A stretch of DNA of 64,000 nt, from positions 744,001-808,000 of the forward strand of contig NZ_JAESVA010000002.1 in the NCBI RefSeq assembly GCF_020621385.1, written 5' to 3'. Positions within the stretch are counted from its first letter, which is position 1. The number at the start of each line of letters is the position of its first letter. This document shows positions 34,830 to 43,578 of this stretch, piece after piece. The DNA comes from Acidisoma cellulosilyticum (GTDB lineage: Bacteria > Pseudomonadota > Alphaproteobacteria > Acetobacterales > Acetobacteraceae). The notes below the pieces were generated by a model that searched no databases, had not been told where the DNA came from, and saw only the letters and a list, made by a program, of their open reading frames with translations. The position numbers and the translations under genes were made by a program.

Positions 34830-35954
34830 CTAGAAGTCGCTGTCGTCAGAAAGTCCTCTGCGTTTCATCAGCAGAAGGCTAACCAAGGTTGATACATCCA
34901 TGCCAGAGCAATATCCGGTTACGGCAATCAAGAGGTCGGGAAGTGCTTGACCAAATGCCTTGGCCGCTTCCGGTCGAGTTTCTTCGATAAAGAGCTTTGC
35001 TTGGCCAAGAGCCCATTTCCCGAATTTGGCCACTAAGGGGACGATTCCGCCCCACATTGCGTCTATAACTGACGGATCTGCGTCAGATTTCACCGCAAGC
35101 CGCATATCTTGAACAGCCCTGAGGGCAATTGTGGAGTCCTCGGAGGTGATGGATGCACCTTCCGATTGCGATGCTTCGTCTAAGGGGGGACCTCCATTGT
35201 GCCTTATTCCAGGACACCCAGGCGGCGGGAATGCTATCTTCTCCAACACTACCGAGAGATCCGTCAGCGCGGCATCTAAGGCTGTGCGCTTTGCTTCTTC
35301 AGTCGAATATTCTGTGATTGCTGGCTTGACGGGCTTCAATATCCAGAAATCTGCGAACATCGAAGCGACCACTTCGATCGCTTTTCCTACCTTATTCGGG
35401 AAATTTTGTTCGAGGATGTTGGTGGCGGGATGACCCGCAAAATATCCACCACCGCCGTAAACCGCCGTGCCATAAGTCGCCGTGCCATAGACGGGTGAAG
35501 CTGTAGTAGCGGGTTCACAATGTCCTACAAACCAGATCGCCAAAGTTTCCGTTTGAATGAAGAGAGGCTGTTCGCTCAGCCCTTCCAGAGAAATTCCATC
35601 TGGGAACCGTGGAGTGACAATTTCTGGCGATGGCAAGTCATCATCAATCTCTTCAACGATTCGAGCTTGGGCGATTGTCCAGTCGGTAGTGCCACCCGCC
35701 TCTATAAGCCCGACCGCCTCTTCGACTTCGTTCTGAGCAACGTCCGGAAACGCTTCAGTGATTTCGTCGGCGGCTTCATAAGGGCCACCCCAGATGTATT
35801 GATACCCACCTTCCGCAGTCTCATAGGGTGTGCTTTCGACGGGGTCCTCGAAATTTGCGAAAAACCACGTGACCATTGCATCGATGCGCAGCTCGCGTGA
35901 CATCCTGGCGAGGCTAGGCGGTTCTGTAAGGTTATGACGGCCTGATGCAGACAC
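34830..35954 (-). CDS. Hypothetical protein with GGPYEA and HNGGPPLDE motifs
   Basis: 374 aa. The N-terminal part reads FEDPVESTPYETAEGGYQYI then WGGPYEAADEI, followed by an acidic helix, a block I have met in other bacterial proteins but cannot assign. The middle holds CPGIRHNGGPPLDE, a short motif common in alphaproteobacterial and phage hypothetical proteins. The C-terminus is helical (IDAMWGGIVPLVAKFGKWAL... and SMDVS-like end). No catalytic motif is obvious. It is convergent with the Clp-N fusion gene and near the attR end, a typical cargo place. Confidence 0.55.
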   Translation of the reverse strand: MSASGRHNLTEPPSLARMSRELRIDAMVTWFFANFEDPVESTPYETAEGGYQYIWGGPYEAADEITEAFPDVAQNEVEEAVGLIEAGGTTDWTIAQARIVEEIDDDLPSPEIVTPRFPDGISLEGLSEQPLFIQTETLAIWFVGHCEPATTASPVYGTATYGTAVYGGGGYFAGHPATNILEQNFPNKVGKAIEVVASMFADFWILKPVKPAITEYSTEEAKRTALDAALTDLSVVLEKIAFPPPGCPGIRHNGGPPLDEASQSEGASITSEDSTIALRAVQDMRLAVKSDADPSVIDAMWGGIVPLVAKFGKWALGQAKLFIEETRPEAAKAFGQALPDLLIAVTGYCSGMDVSTLVSLLLMKRRGLSDDSDF

Positions 35955-36283
35955 TGCTACTGACCTCTTCGAACCGGACTCGACAAATGTATCACGCAGG
36001 ACGTTACGGGTAGGAGGTCGGTTCGCCTAGCGTGCTGACGCTCAAGAAGCACAAACAGCAAGCGGCTAGCTGGCATGCGAATATGTGTTTCGAGCAATTA
36101 CTGTGATGCTTGACTTGACGGAAAGTCATAGGCCGATAGCCCAAACGAGGTGGGAAGCACGAGTCAACTTTACGCCGTCCATCATCTGCGATTCGACCGC
36201 TGGCCCCTCTAAGCCGTCACGCCCCAGCCACCTCGCTGAAAGGTCGGTGCTGAGAAGCGCCATACTCACAATCTAGGACAACA
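35955..36283. other. Gap with no recognised feature (element)
   Basis: 329 bp between the 374-aa gene and the small gene at 36284. Open frames here are short and without ribosome sites. It probably contains the promoters of both neighbours. Confidence 0.4.
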
Positions 36284-36463
36284 ATGAAGTTTCTGAGAAA
36301 CCGAGAGGTCTCAACCCCGCCTGAAGATAACGCCGCTCCACTTTACCGACGCTCTGGAAGCCCGTTCAGAACCTTGGAGGAGGCTGTCATATACATGCAA
36401 AGGGGCATAGCCGAGCGGATGGCACAAATTCTAGGCGACATGGGTGTTTCGGCCATGGCTTGA
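36284..36463 (+). CDS. Small hypothetical protein near attR
   Basis: 59 aa: MKFLRNREVSTPPEDNAAPL at the start and a helical end (TLEEAVIYMQRGIAERMAQI). AGGA lies 5 nt before the ATG. It is the last gene of the element, 145 bp from attR. Its size and place would suit an excisionase-like or regulatory factor, but no DNA-binding motif is recognised. Confidence 0.4.
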   Translation: MKFLRNREVSTPPEDNAAPLYRRSGSPFRTLEEAVIYMQRGIAERMAQILGDMGVSAMA

Positions 36464-36607
36464 TATCGTGGACTGTAGGCCTCTCGACACCTGTTCCTAT
36501 TAGACCTTCCCTGCCATACACATCCGGGGTATACATTTCGAACCACAGCAAGACGCTGAGGCACTGATATCAATAAGTTAGGCGTCGTTTTTCGTGACGT
36601 GCGAGTG

Positions 36608-36621
36608 TCCCTCACCCGGCA
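36608..36621 (+). repeat. attR core of the integrated element
   Basis: TCCCTCACCCGGCA, identical to the 3' end of tRNA-Thr at 17781-17794. Downstream DNA (from 36622) returns to chromosome-like sequence with the UPF0303 gene at 36726. Confidence 0.8.
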
Positions 36622-36725
36622 CCAGTTCCCTAATCAAGGGCCGAAGTGAAGCCCCTGCCCGAGGTCGGGCATTTCATGACATTATCCGCCTCGCGGCACA
36701 CACACGCTGTGAAGGAGCAAGGCCC

Positions 36726-37223
36726 ATGGTGACAAACGCAATCCTCGCGTCCATCGCGCGGCAGGAAGCCAGCCTGACCTTCGGCAAGTTCACCGAAAAC
36801 ACCGCCTGGGCGTTAGGGTCGCTTATCCGCCACCGGGGCGAGGCCGAAGGCTGGCCGATCGTCGTCGACATCCGGCTGTTCCATCGTCAATTGTTCTTTG
36901 CGGCCCTGCCTGGCTCCGCGCCCGACAATGTCGAATGGGCAAGGCGCAAGCGCAATGTCGTTGAGCGCTTCCATCGCTCAAGCTACGCGGTCGGACGTGA
37001 AATGGTCGCGAAGAAGGACACGCTCGCCAACCGCTACGGGCTTTCGCTGGCCGAATACGCCGACCATGGCGGCGGCTTCCCAATCACGCTTCAGGGCACG
37101 GGCGTCATTGGCGCGATTGTCGTGTCGGGCCTGCCGCAACGCGACGACCACATGCTGATCGTCGACACGCTATGCGAGATGCTGGGTCAAGACCCGGCGG
37201 AACTCCGTCTGGCCGATGATTGA
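36726..37223 (+). CDS. UPF0303 / heme-degrading-domain-like protein
   Basis: 165 aa, ATG at 36726 with GAAGGAG 8 nt upstream. It fits the UPF0303 (DUF336/HbpS-like) family: IVVDIRLFHRQLFFAALPG, DNVEWARRKRNVVERFHRSS, HGGGFPITLQGTGVIGAIVV and ending in SGLPQRDDH. Members bind small ligands such as heme or are of unknown role. It is the first chromosomal gene past attR. An open frame extends upstream to 36594 across attR, but the ribosome site fixes the start inside the chromosome. Confidence 0.8.
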   Translation: MVTNAILASIARQEASLTFGKFTENTAWALGSLIRHRGEAEGWPIVVDIRLFHRQLFFAALPGSAPDNVEWARRKRNVVERFHRSSYAVGREMVAKKDTLANRYGLSLAEYADHGGGFPITLQGTGVIGAIVVSGLPQRDDHMLIVDTLCEMLGQDPAELRLADD

Positions 37224-37378
37224 CCCGGCGGAAGACGGAGCCCCGCCTCCACGGCGGTAACAATTTGCCCTGAATGGGACAAGCTTGTCCCGGTCCTGCC
37301 CTGCATGCGGCCAAATGAAAGCGCACCCTGGGAGCAGCCATCGCTATGACTGCTTCTGCACGCTCCCAAAAATCCGGC

Positions 37379-38017
37379 TCAGTTTATTTCGGTAAGAAAG
37401 CTGTCCCGGCCGCGGCGAACCTTTTTCAAGTTCACAAGCCAATCGCCTTCGGCCGCGCGATAACCAAGCGGCAACATGACAACGCTACGCAGGTTCTTCG
37501 ATTTCAAATCGAGGATATCATCGACTGCTGCCGGATCGAACCCTTCCATCGGCGTGGCATCAACCTCCTCGAATGCCGCAGCGATCAAGGCCGCGCCCAG
37601 GCCGATATAAGCCTGCCGCGCTGCCGCCTGATAATTGGCCTCCGTGCCACGATCGGCAGCGATACCCAGCAGCATCTGGCGATAACTTTCCCAACCCTCG
37701 TTTTTAAAACCCCGCACGTCGTTGGTGAGATCGAACATCATATGGATGCGATCAGCGGTGATGTCGTCCCATGCCGCAAATACCAGCAGGTGCGAACAGT
37801 CGGTCACTTGCGCTTGGTCCCAAGCCACGGCTCTTATCTTCGCGCGGATATCCGCATTGCTCACCACAAACAGCTCAAACGGCTGGAGCCCGCTTGAGGT
37901 GGGCGTCAGCCGCACGGCTTCCAGGATGCGTTCGAGTGTTTCCGCAGGCACGCTTTTCGTCGCATCGAACTTCTTGGTGGCGTAGCGCCATTCCAGTCGT
38001 TCATTAAGGACCGACAT
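37379..38017 (-). CDS. NAD(P)H-dependent nitroreductase-family oxidoreductase
   Basis: 212 aa, FMN-dependent nitroreductase family (NfsB-like). Marks: RYATKKFDATKSVP at the N-terminus (FMN phosphate site), TPTSSGLQPFELFVVSNADI, the helix with QAYIGLGAALIAAA and the C-terminal GYRAAEGDWLVNLKKVRR. It would reduce quinones or nitro compounds with NAD(P)H. Single gene, convergent with the UPF0303 gene. Confidence 0.88.
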   Translation of the reverse strand: MSVLNERLEWRYATKKFDATKSVPAETLERILEAVRLTPTSSGLQPFELFVVSNADIRAKIRAVAWDQAQVTDCSHLLVFAAWDDITADRIHMMFDLTNDVRGFKNEGWESYRQMLLGIAADRGTEANYQAAARQAYIGLGAALIAAAFEEVDATPMEGFDPAAVDDILDLKSKNLRSVVMLPLGYRAAEGDWLVNLKKVRRGRDSFLTEIN

Positions 38018-38281
38018 GTGGTGTTCCTTCAGACTTGAATTCGAAAGCGGAGATACTGTCCCGCCGATTGGTTCAGCCTCGGCGGCACAGCTTCGCAGAC
38101 CTCCGCCTTATGGCGAGGACGTGAGCCTGATCAATAGCCGATCCGCCGCGACGGTAAAATCAGGCGTGGTGCAGCAGGAACTGGCCGCTTAGGTCATGTC
38201 TTCGTTGTGCTTGATATGAATACCTGGCGGGGCGCGGTTTGGCATGTCGGAGAAGTCGATAACGATAGTCTCCAGCATTGC

Positions 38282-39154
38282 TTACTTACCAATCCCAGCC
38301 TGACACGCCCGCTCCGCCAGCGGTACCGGCGCCAGGCTGAGCCCGATCGCCCAGCCGAGATAAAAGCGAACGTCGATCCAGGCTTCGCCCGGGGTGTACA
38401 ATTGTGTCCAGGCCAGCCCAAGCTGATTGCCGGCCCAATTGAACAAAAGCGCGCCGATAAGCCAAATCGGGGAGACCCACAGCAGGACCTGGACGTTACG
38501 GCGGAAAAAGCCCGCAACCGGACCAAGAGACCATTGCCGATAGCCGAGCAAAAGGATGCAAGACGCCGGCAATTGTGCCGTGATCCAGTCTTGCAACTGC
38601 CAAGAGAACATCAAAGCCGCCAGGCCTGGCGAGGCAAGCGCCAGCACCGCAAAGACCCAGCGCCACCTGGCGCGCCCGACCGTCAGCCAGGCAAGTGCGA
38701 CGCAGAAAGGCACCACCGTCCAGGCCCCGGCCAATCTCAGGCCGGCCACAAGTCCGGCCTGGCGCACCGCGTCATCCGCGGCATGGCTGGCGAGAAAGGC
38801 CGTGATCGCGTCATGCAAACAGACCGAGGCAAAGGCAAAGGCAAGCCCCACGGCCGCCCTGAACACCAGATTATAGGATTGCGGGCCAGGCGGCTGAGCC
38901 GCGGTGTGGCGAAACCGCTCCAACGCGGGCTCGATACAGAAAGCGAGAATCAGGCCGACGAGCAGGGCCGAGGCCAGATCCGCCGCATTCAAATGGCTCG
39001 CGACGACCCGAGCCCCCCGCCAGATGAACTCGGGCGTTGCCGCACAAACCGCGACCCAAAGCGAGGCGACACCGACATTGAGCGCCCGCAAAACTGCGGA
39101 CGGCCCTTCTGTCACACCGTCGCGCGGAGGATCTTCAAACGGGGATGAGGGCAT
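38282..39154 (-). CDS. Hypothetical integral membrane protein
   Basis: 290 aa with about seven hydrophobic helices, for example VASLWVAVCAATPEF, ASALLVGLILAFCI, VFAVLALASPGLAALMFSW and VSPIWLIGALLFNWA. Ends in a short polar tail. No family recognised. ATG at 39154 follows CGGATCG. No operon partner is near. Confidence 0.6.
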   Translation of the reverse strand: MPSSPFEDPPRDGVTEGPSAVLRALNVGVASLWVAVCAATPEFIWRGARVVASHLNAADLASALLVGLILAFCIEPALERFRHTAAQPPGPQSYNLVFRAAVGLAFAFASVCLHDAITAFLASHAADDAVRQAGLVAGLRLAGAWTVVPFCVALAWLTVGRARWRWVFAVLALASPGLAALMFSWQLQDWITAQLPASCILLLGYRQWSLGPVAGFFRRNVQVLLWVSPIWLIGALLFNWAGNQLGLAWTQLYTPGEAWIDVRFYLGWAIGLSLAPVPLAERACQAGIGK

Positions 39155-39323
39155 CGATCCGGAACGGCAGTGTGTTCAACCGGGCAATCTCGATCGGAAA
39201 TACAAATCCTGAACGTGATAGCCCGCCGGGCGATGATTCCGCAAACTGCGTCGCCGCCATCCTTCGCAGACGCGCCGGCCCCGCCCCAAAGCGGGCAGGA
39301 CCGGCGTCATTACAATTCAGGTG

Positions 39324-39734
39324 TCAGTAGGACCCGGCGGCGGCAGCCCCCAGGACAGCACCGATGATGCCGCTGGTAATGGCGACCAGCATATATTGGT
39401 TATTGTATTCGACCCATTGCTGGCCCGGCGGCGGGGCATAGAGCCCGTGATGATGATGCCAGTCATTCACCACCCGACGCTGACCGGGCGGCACGTCGAA
39501 ACGCTGGCCCTGACGCCAGTCGCCTTGGTGCTGCGGGCCGTGCATGCCGGGGCCGCCCGGCGGCCCAGGCGGACGACCGCCGCCCGGACCACCGTGACCC
39601 TGCTGCGGCGGGTGACCACCATGCTGCTGCTGGGGCGGCGGCTGGCCGCCACCACCCTGCCAATTTTGCGCGAAAGCCCCGACCGGGCTTGCCATCATCG
39701 CAACCGCCACGGCGGCCGTCAGTAGGCGTTTCAT
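39324..39734 (-). CDS. RcnB-like exported protein
   Basis: 136 aa. A signal peptide (cleavage after AFAQ) is followed by a low-complexity Gln/Pro/Gly/His region (~24-72) and an RcnB-like end: DWRQGQRFDVPPGQRRVVND, then GLYAPPPGQQWVEYNNQYML and a final Ala/Gly hydrophobic segment. RcnB is a periplasmic nickel/cobalt-homeostasis protein in E. coli, but alphaproteobacterial paralogs are numerous and mostly uncharacterised. The His-rich region could bind metal. Confidence 0.75.
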   Translation of the reverse strand: MKRLLTAAVAVAMMASPVGAFAQNWQGGGGQPPPQQQHGGHPPQQGHGGPGGGRPPGPPGGPGMHGPQHQGDWRQGQRFDVPPGQRRVVNDWHHHHGLYAPPPGQQWVEYNNQYMLVAITSGIIGAVLGAAAAGSY

Positions 39735-40042
39735 AGATCAGATCCTTCTCAAAACCTTGCCCCTGACATCGGGTGGAATTCCACCGCGACAAGCGCCAGA
39801 GCGTGCAACCCCATCAAATGATCAAGCAGCGTGATCAACATCCGCTCAATATTTTATTTTAAAACAGTATTTTAGAGAGCGTTTTTGTGCATCACGCATA
39901 GTGGCATCGATGCCGCGCGACGACAGCGGACCTCAGGCCGTTTTTCCGCCATCCTTTGCGGATGGCTCGATTGTGGGTGCATCCGATCCATGCGATGGAT
40001 GGCGTCACGTCATCCTTGTCACGCGAGCCAGAGACCGAACCG
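39735..40042. promoter_or_regulatory. AT-rich divergent promoter region
   Basis: 308 bp between the divergent genes at 39734 and 40043. It contains an AT-rich core (39851-39875, TATTTTATTTTAAAACAGTA) and two copies of TGATCAA at 39819 and 39832. Probably holds the promoters; no known operator matched. Confidence 0.35.
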
Positions 40043-40300
40043 ATGAAAGTTTTTGGAATTGCCCTTCTCCTGGCCGTCTGCGTCCTTGGCAGCACGGCCA
40101 AAGCCGGCACATACGGCTGCACGGAGGCCGATAAAACGGCCGCCAACCATAACGCGGCCGATCCGACGAAGCCGGGCACAATCGGCGGCTGCGGCACAGG
40201 ACATTACAAAGTCCATCAATATAAGTACGATCAGAAGAAGCTTAACGATCAGAACGTTCTGCAGGGTCCCAATCGCCTCGGCACCGGCCAAAGTTTCTGA
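40043..40300 (+). CDS. Small exported protein, hypothetical
   Basis: 85 aa from the ATG at 40043. A signal peptide (MKVFGIALLLAVCVLGSTAK) ends at AKA-GT. The mature ~64 residues have two Cys (YGCTEADKT; IGGCGTGHYK) that may form a disulphide and a polar C-terminus. No family recognised. A longer frame from 39956 lacks support. Confidence 0.5.
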   Translation: MKVFGIALLLAVCVLGSTAKAGTYGCTEADKTAANHNAADPTKPGTIGGCGTGHYKVHQYKYDQKKLNDQNVLQGPNRLGTGQSF

Positions 40301-40318
40301 GCAGCCTCTGCCCCGGCG

Positions 40319-40858
40319 TCAGGCCGCTTGCTGCGGCCGGGGATAGGCGATTGCAATCACTTCAATCATTTCGGCACCACGCGGCGTCCGCACCGTCACC
40401 TCATCCCCGCGCCTTGCCCGCAGCAAAGCGAGCGCGATGGGTGAGCCGATGCTGATCTTGCCTTGCGCCATATCCGCCTCGTCGATGCCGACGATCGTCA
40501 CCGTCCTCTCCTCGTCACGCTCATTGGCGTAGGTCACGGTGGCGCCGAAAAAGACGCGGTCGCGCTGGGGTTGGGCAGCGGCGTCGACGACTTCGGCATG
40601 GGCCAGCCGGCGTATGAGGAAGCGCAAGCGGCGGTCGATCTCACGAAGCCGGCGCTTGCCCTCCTTATAGTCGGCGTTTTCGCTGCGGTCGCCGTTGCTG
40701 GCGGCCCAGGCGACGATCTCCACCACCCGGTGCCGTTCGTCGCGCCGGGCGGCAAGCTCCGCCTCAAGCCGGGCGAAACCCGCAGGCGTCATATAGAATT
40801 TGCCGCCAGGCAGCTTGGGCGGCCCGCTATCTTCCTCGTCTTCGTCGTCAAACGCCAT
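40319..40858 (-). CDS. greB: GreA/GreB-type transcription elongation factor
   Basis: 179 aa. Gre proteins enter the RNA polymerase secondary channel and stimulate cleavage of backtracked RNA. The N-terminal coiled coil (about residues 20-85) has the acidic tip NGDRSENADYKEGKRRLREI, with the catalytic acidic residues present. The C-terminal FKBP-like domain has FFGATVTYANERDEERTVTI, GKISIGSPIALALLRARRGDE and VRTPRGAEMIEV. The order and insert favour GreB over GreA. A ~20-residue acidic extension precedes the family start. Confidence 0.88.
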   Translation of the reverse strand: MAFDDEDEEDSGPPKLPGGKFYMTPAGFARLEAELAARRDERHRVVEIVAWAASNGDRSENADYKEGKRRLREIDRRLRFLIRRLAHAEVVDAAAQPQRDRVFFGATVTYANERDEERTVTIVGIDEADMAQGKISIGSPIALALLRARRGDEVTVRTPRGAEMIEVIAIAYPRPQQAA

Positions 40859-40879
40859 CGTCTCGCCAATCCCGCAGCA

Positions 40880-40927
40880 ATTCGGCCAGAAATTCGGCCA
40901 GAAATCCGGTCAGAAATCCGGTCAGTA
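40880..40927. repeat. 12-bp tandem repeat, four copies
   Basis: ATTCGGCCAGAA twice, then ATCCGGTCAGAA and ATCCGGTCAGTA, without gaps, just upstream of the greB start (40858). It falls in the 316-bp gap 40859-41174, which otherwise holds only a weak short open frame. Variable-length promoter spacing is possible. Confidence 0.7.
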
Positions 40928-41174
40928 AACCCGCTGGAAGAGGGCCAGGCCATCGGGGTCAGAAATGCCCGCTATCCCTCCCTAAGCCCAAGCGCCATCC
41001 GATCCAAGTCAGGGCAAGGATACCAGTGAGTTTCGATAAACTCATCGACGATCTGTTTCATTTTTTGATCCAACACCACAAATTTCAGGTGATATGGCGT
41101 TAGGGAATTAAGCTCCGAATGCGCTAATGGGCAGTCAGCACCTTCCGACCGTTTTCTTGGGCAATACGTCTTAG

Positions 41175-41954
41175 ATGAGCCTTGCAAACCTCTTCCGTCG
41201 CCTGGGCGTCATCGGCATGTGGCTCACTTCGGCCTATGTCGTTTTGACATTGCTCATTGCCCTGACCGAGGAAGGGCGGCCGACGAGCGCGGTCTTTTCG
41301 ACGAATCTCGGCGAGCTGTTTTATCCGGAATGGTATGCCAATCCGCTGGTCATCACCGCCGTCAAGATCGCTGTTCTGACCTATCCGGCGGCGGCTCTCG
41401 CCTATGGCATCGCCACCCTTTTGTCCTATGCCAGGGGGGAAAAGCCGGCACCGATGGCCGTCAGGAGCCAGCCGGCAGCCCTATCATTCGCGGGCCTGGC
41501 CAATGCTGCGCCAAAACCCGCCTTTTGGCCGATGGAATCCGCGTTCAGCGAAACGACCGCACAGCCTGCGGCGCCCCGCCCGCCGGCAGAGCAACCGGAA
41601 AACCCGGAATACCTCTGTATTCTCGATATGGCATTCTTCATCCGAGCCATCAGCCGCAACGCTGCCTCCGTGCTCGGTCTACCGCCGCATGCCCTGCAGC
41701 GCCGGCCTTTCACCAATTTCGTGCTTCCGGCCGATGTTAGTCAGCTGCACTCAGCCTGGGATCGTCTGCTGAGCGACCCGCAAGCCGTGATTGCGCTTCA
41801 TCTCCGCCTTCGTCACGCGGACGATGTCACGGTCGAGGCGGATGCCATCTGCCGCGCGGGTTTGGGCGCCGACGGCCGGATTATCAGCATGACCCTGATG
41901 CCAAGGGCTGAACAAGGCCCGATCGACGATCGCTTGGCGGCTGCCTTGAATTAA
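41175..41954 (+). CDS. PAS-domain membrane protein
   Basis: 259 aa. Two N-terminal transmembrane helices (~9-32 and ~57-85), a Pro/Ala linker (~90-145) and a C-terminal PAS-like domain (~147-250; CILDMAFFIRAISRNAASVL, FTNFVLPADVSQLHSAWDRL). No output domain (kinase, GGDEF, HTH) follows, so it would sense by itself or through a partner. The gene stands alone. Confidence 0.7.
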   Translation: MSLANLFRRLGVIGMWLTSAYVVLTLLIALTEEGRPTSAVFSTNLGELFYPEWYANPLVITAVKIAVLTYPAAALAYGIATLLSYARGEKPAPMAVRSQPAALSFAGLANAAPKPAFWPMESAFSETTAQPAAPRPPAEQPENPEYLCILDMAFFIRAISRNAASVLGLPPHALQRRPFTNFVLPADVSQLHSAWDRLLSDPQAVIALHLRLRHADDVTVEADAICRAGLGADGRIISMTLMPRAEQGPIDDRLAAALN

Positions 41955-41969
41955 GCCGCCGCCCTTGGC

Positions 41970-43520
41970 TCAGGGAAACCAATAATGGACGAGGATCGCC
42001 TGAAAGAAGACGAAACCCGCCCACCCCATCCAGCCAGCACAAAGCAAGGCTGATGAACGGCCGATCACCGTTCTGACGATAGGAAGGTCGATGTCGCGCA
42101 AATTCGGCATCAGGACCGCAAGAAAGAAGGTCATCGGCAGGAAATATCGCCCTTGGATACCGTTGACGAGCGGCGCCGCGACCACCGTCCAGATGATATA
42201 AAGCGACAGGAATATCCCAAAAACGGAGAGAAGCATCAGAGCAATAATCAGCAATGCCCTGACGACAAACCAGTAGTTGCCCTTAAATACCTCACCAACA
42301 ATACGCAGAACAATGCCACCAAGGATAAGCCATTCGAGAGATTTTCTGGTGAAATCATAATAATTCTGCGGCAGAAGAATCTGCAACCATCCCAAGGCGC
42401 CGGTAAACTGCTCCGTGTATATTGTCCAAAAACTGCTTATCGAATGGATCACGATCCCGACGAATTCGATCGGGTGATGCGCAATGAACAAGGCTTGCGT
42501 TGCTTCGACGACACCAGCGTCACCCGCGAAATGCACCCGGGTTGGTGCCACGCCGATTTTCAGCCAGGCAAAGGTGAGGATGAGAGCAACCAAGGGGCAG
42601 ATCAGCGACGGCACAAATTCCCGACGCCCGGCAAGCAGACAAGGGATTGCCGACAAAGCGACATAGGGCGCCTTCGCCATGCCCAAAACACCAAAGCCAA
42701 GCCCGACCAACCCCCATTCGAGCCAGGACCAGGGATCGGACTGGCGATGATTGGTCAAAATCGCCGCGAGAACGGCACCCAGCGCGATCATTTGCGCATC
42801 CTGCGAGACCGACATCGCGAGCGCGGCCGACATCGGCAGGGATAAAATAAAACAGATGAGCACCCTACCGCGCCGCGCGATCGCGAGCGCGAGGATGCCC
42901 AAAATCATAAAGACCAGAGCATTGGCAAATCTACCCATGTAGTAGCTTTGCAAAACGGTCCAGTTCAAATGCCGGGTCACCCAAATGGCCGTGGCCGCGG
43001 GCAGATAGAGGATGGGCCCGTACAGGACAGTATTGCGGAAATCGGCAAAGACCGGCGGCCCGACCCAGGTGATGGTATCGAAGCGCTCGATCTCCGCGAG
43101 GTTTGCCTTCCTTGTCGAATCACCAGGCAGATATCCAAACAGGCTAGTCACTTGAACGACGCTCGCGGGTAATTTCCCCCCACTCGCCTTGCCACCTTTC
43201 GACCCGACAATGTGCCCTTCGGAAATCTGCACGTTCCGCATGAAATGCGCGTATTCGTCAGGCGTCTGAAACGGCGGCGCGATCACGCATCCGCAGACCA
43301 TCATGACCGAGAAGAAAATCGCAAATAAGACGGGAATGAGAGTGAGGGGCGCAGCTTCCTGACGAAGCCCCCGAAACAACGATCCGAAATGATTAAGATT
43401 TAGACGCAGAAAAGACAATTTCGGATTCTTCCGCCAAGTGACCGATGCCGCCCAGGCTATGCATGCGATGCTCACCGATGTATAGAGCAAAACTGATTTC
43501 CGCGCGCCGCCGACCGCCAC
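41970..43520 (-). CDS. DUF2142 membrane protein
   Basis: 516 aa with about eleven hydrophobic helices. The family mark is the loop PPFQTPDEYAHFMRNVQIS after the first large helix, followed by a polar ~60-residue loop and repeated helices. DUF2142 proteins resemble GT-C glycosyltransferases (the PDE-H loop suggests an acidic active site) and often sit with surface-polysaccharide genes; the role here is unknown. The N-terminal ~50 residues may come from an upstream start and are less certain. Confidence 0.78.
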   Translation of the reverse strand: MAVGGARKSVLLYTSVSIACIAWAASVTWRKNPKLSFLRLNLNHFGSLFRGLRQEAAPLTLIPVLFAIFFSVMMVCGCVIAPPFQTPDEYAHFMRNVQISEGHIVGSKGGKASGGKLPASVVQVTSLFGYLPGDSTRKANLAEIERFDTITWVGPPVFADFRNTVLYGPILYLPAATAIWVTRHLNWTVLQSYYMGRFANALVFMILGILALAIARRGRVLICFILSLPMSAALAMSVSQDAQMIALGAVLAAILTNHRQSDPWSWLEWGLVGLGFGVLGMAKAPYVALSAIPCLLAGRREFVPSLICPLVALILTFAWLKIGVAPTRVHFAGDAGVVEATQALFIAHHPIEFVGIVIHSISSFWTIYTEQFTGALGWLQILLPQNYYDFTRKSLEWLILGGIVLRIVGEVFKGNYWFVVRALLIIALMLLSVFGIFLSLYIIWTVVAAPLVNGIQGRYFLPMTFFLAVLMPNLRDIDLPIVRTVIGRSSALLCAGWMGWAGFVFFQAILVHYWFP

Positions 43521-43578
43521 CCGAGGCGAGACTCAAGCCATTGCCCTTTTGCGGCAGGGCCGGAACCTCGCCCCATCG

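Larger units (their letters stand above)
17795..36621. mobile_element. Integrated mobile element (~18.8 kb) in tRNA-Thr
   Basis: Bounded by 14-bp direct repeats (17781-17794 and 36608-36621), with an integrase at the tRNA end. Gene style changes inside: AT-richer spacers, mostly unrecognised products and mosaic strand use, against compact GC-rich chromosome on both sides. It holds an integrase, serine resolvase, primase-helicase, two ribbon-helix-helix genes, an iteron-like array and about ten genes of unknown role. I see no terminase, portal, capsid, relaxase or type IV secretion genes, so it is not a complete tailed prophage or a self-transmissible ICE. A phage satellite or integrative plasmid fits best. 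Confidence 0.85.

Noticed and set aside
17795-36621. Element is a complete tailed prophage
   Set aside because: Apart from the transglycosylase no virion or packaging gene is recognised; terminase, portal and capsid genes are absent.
36594-36725. Upstream extension of the UPF0303 frame across attR
   Set aside because: The ATG at 36726 has a strong ribosome site and matches the family start, so the extension is chance.
40972-41187. Small minus-strand frame (71 codons) between greB and the PAS gene
   Set aside because: It overlaps the start of the PAS gene head-on, has no good ribosome site and no recognised family. Possible, but unsupported.
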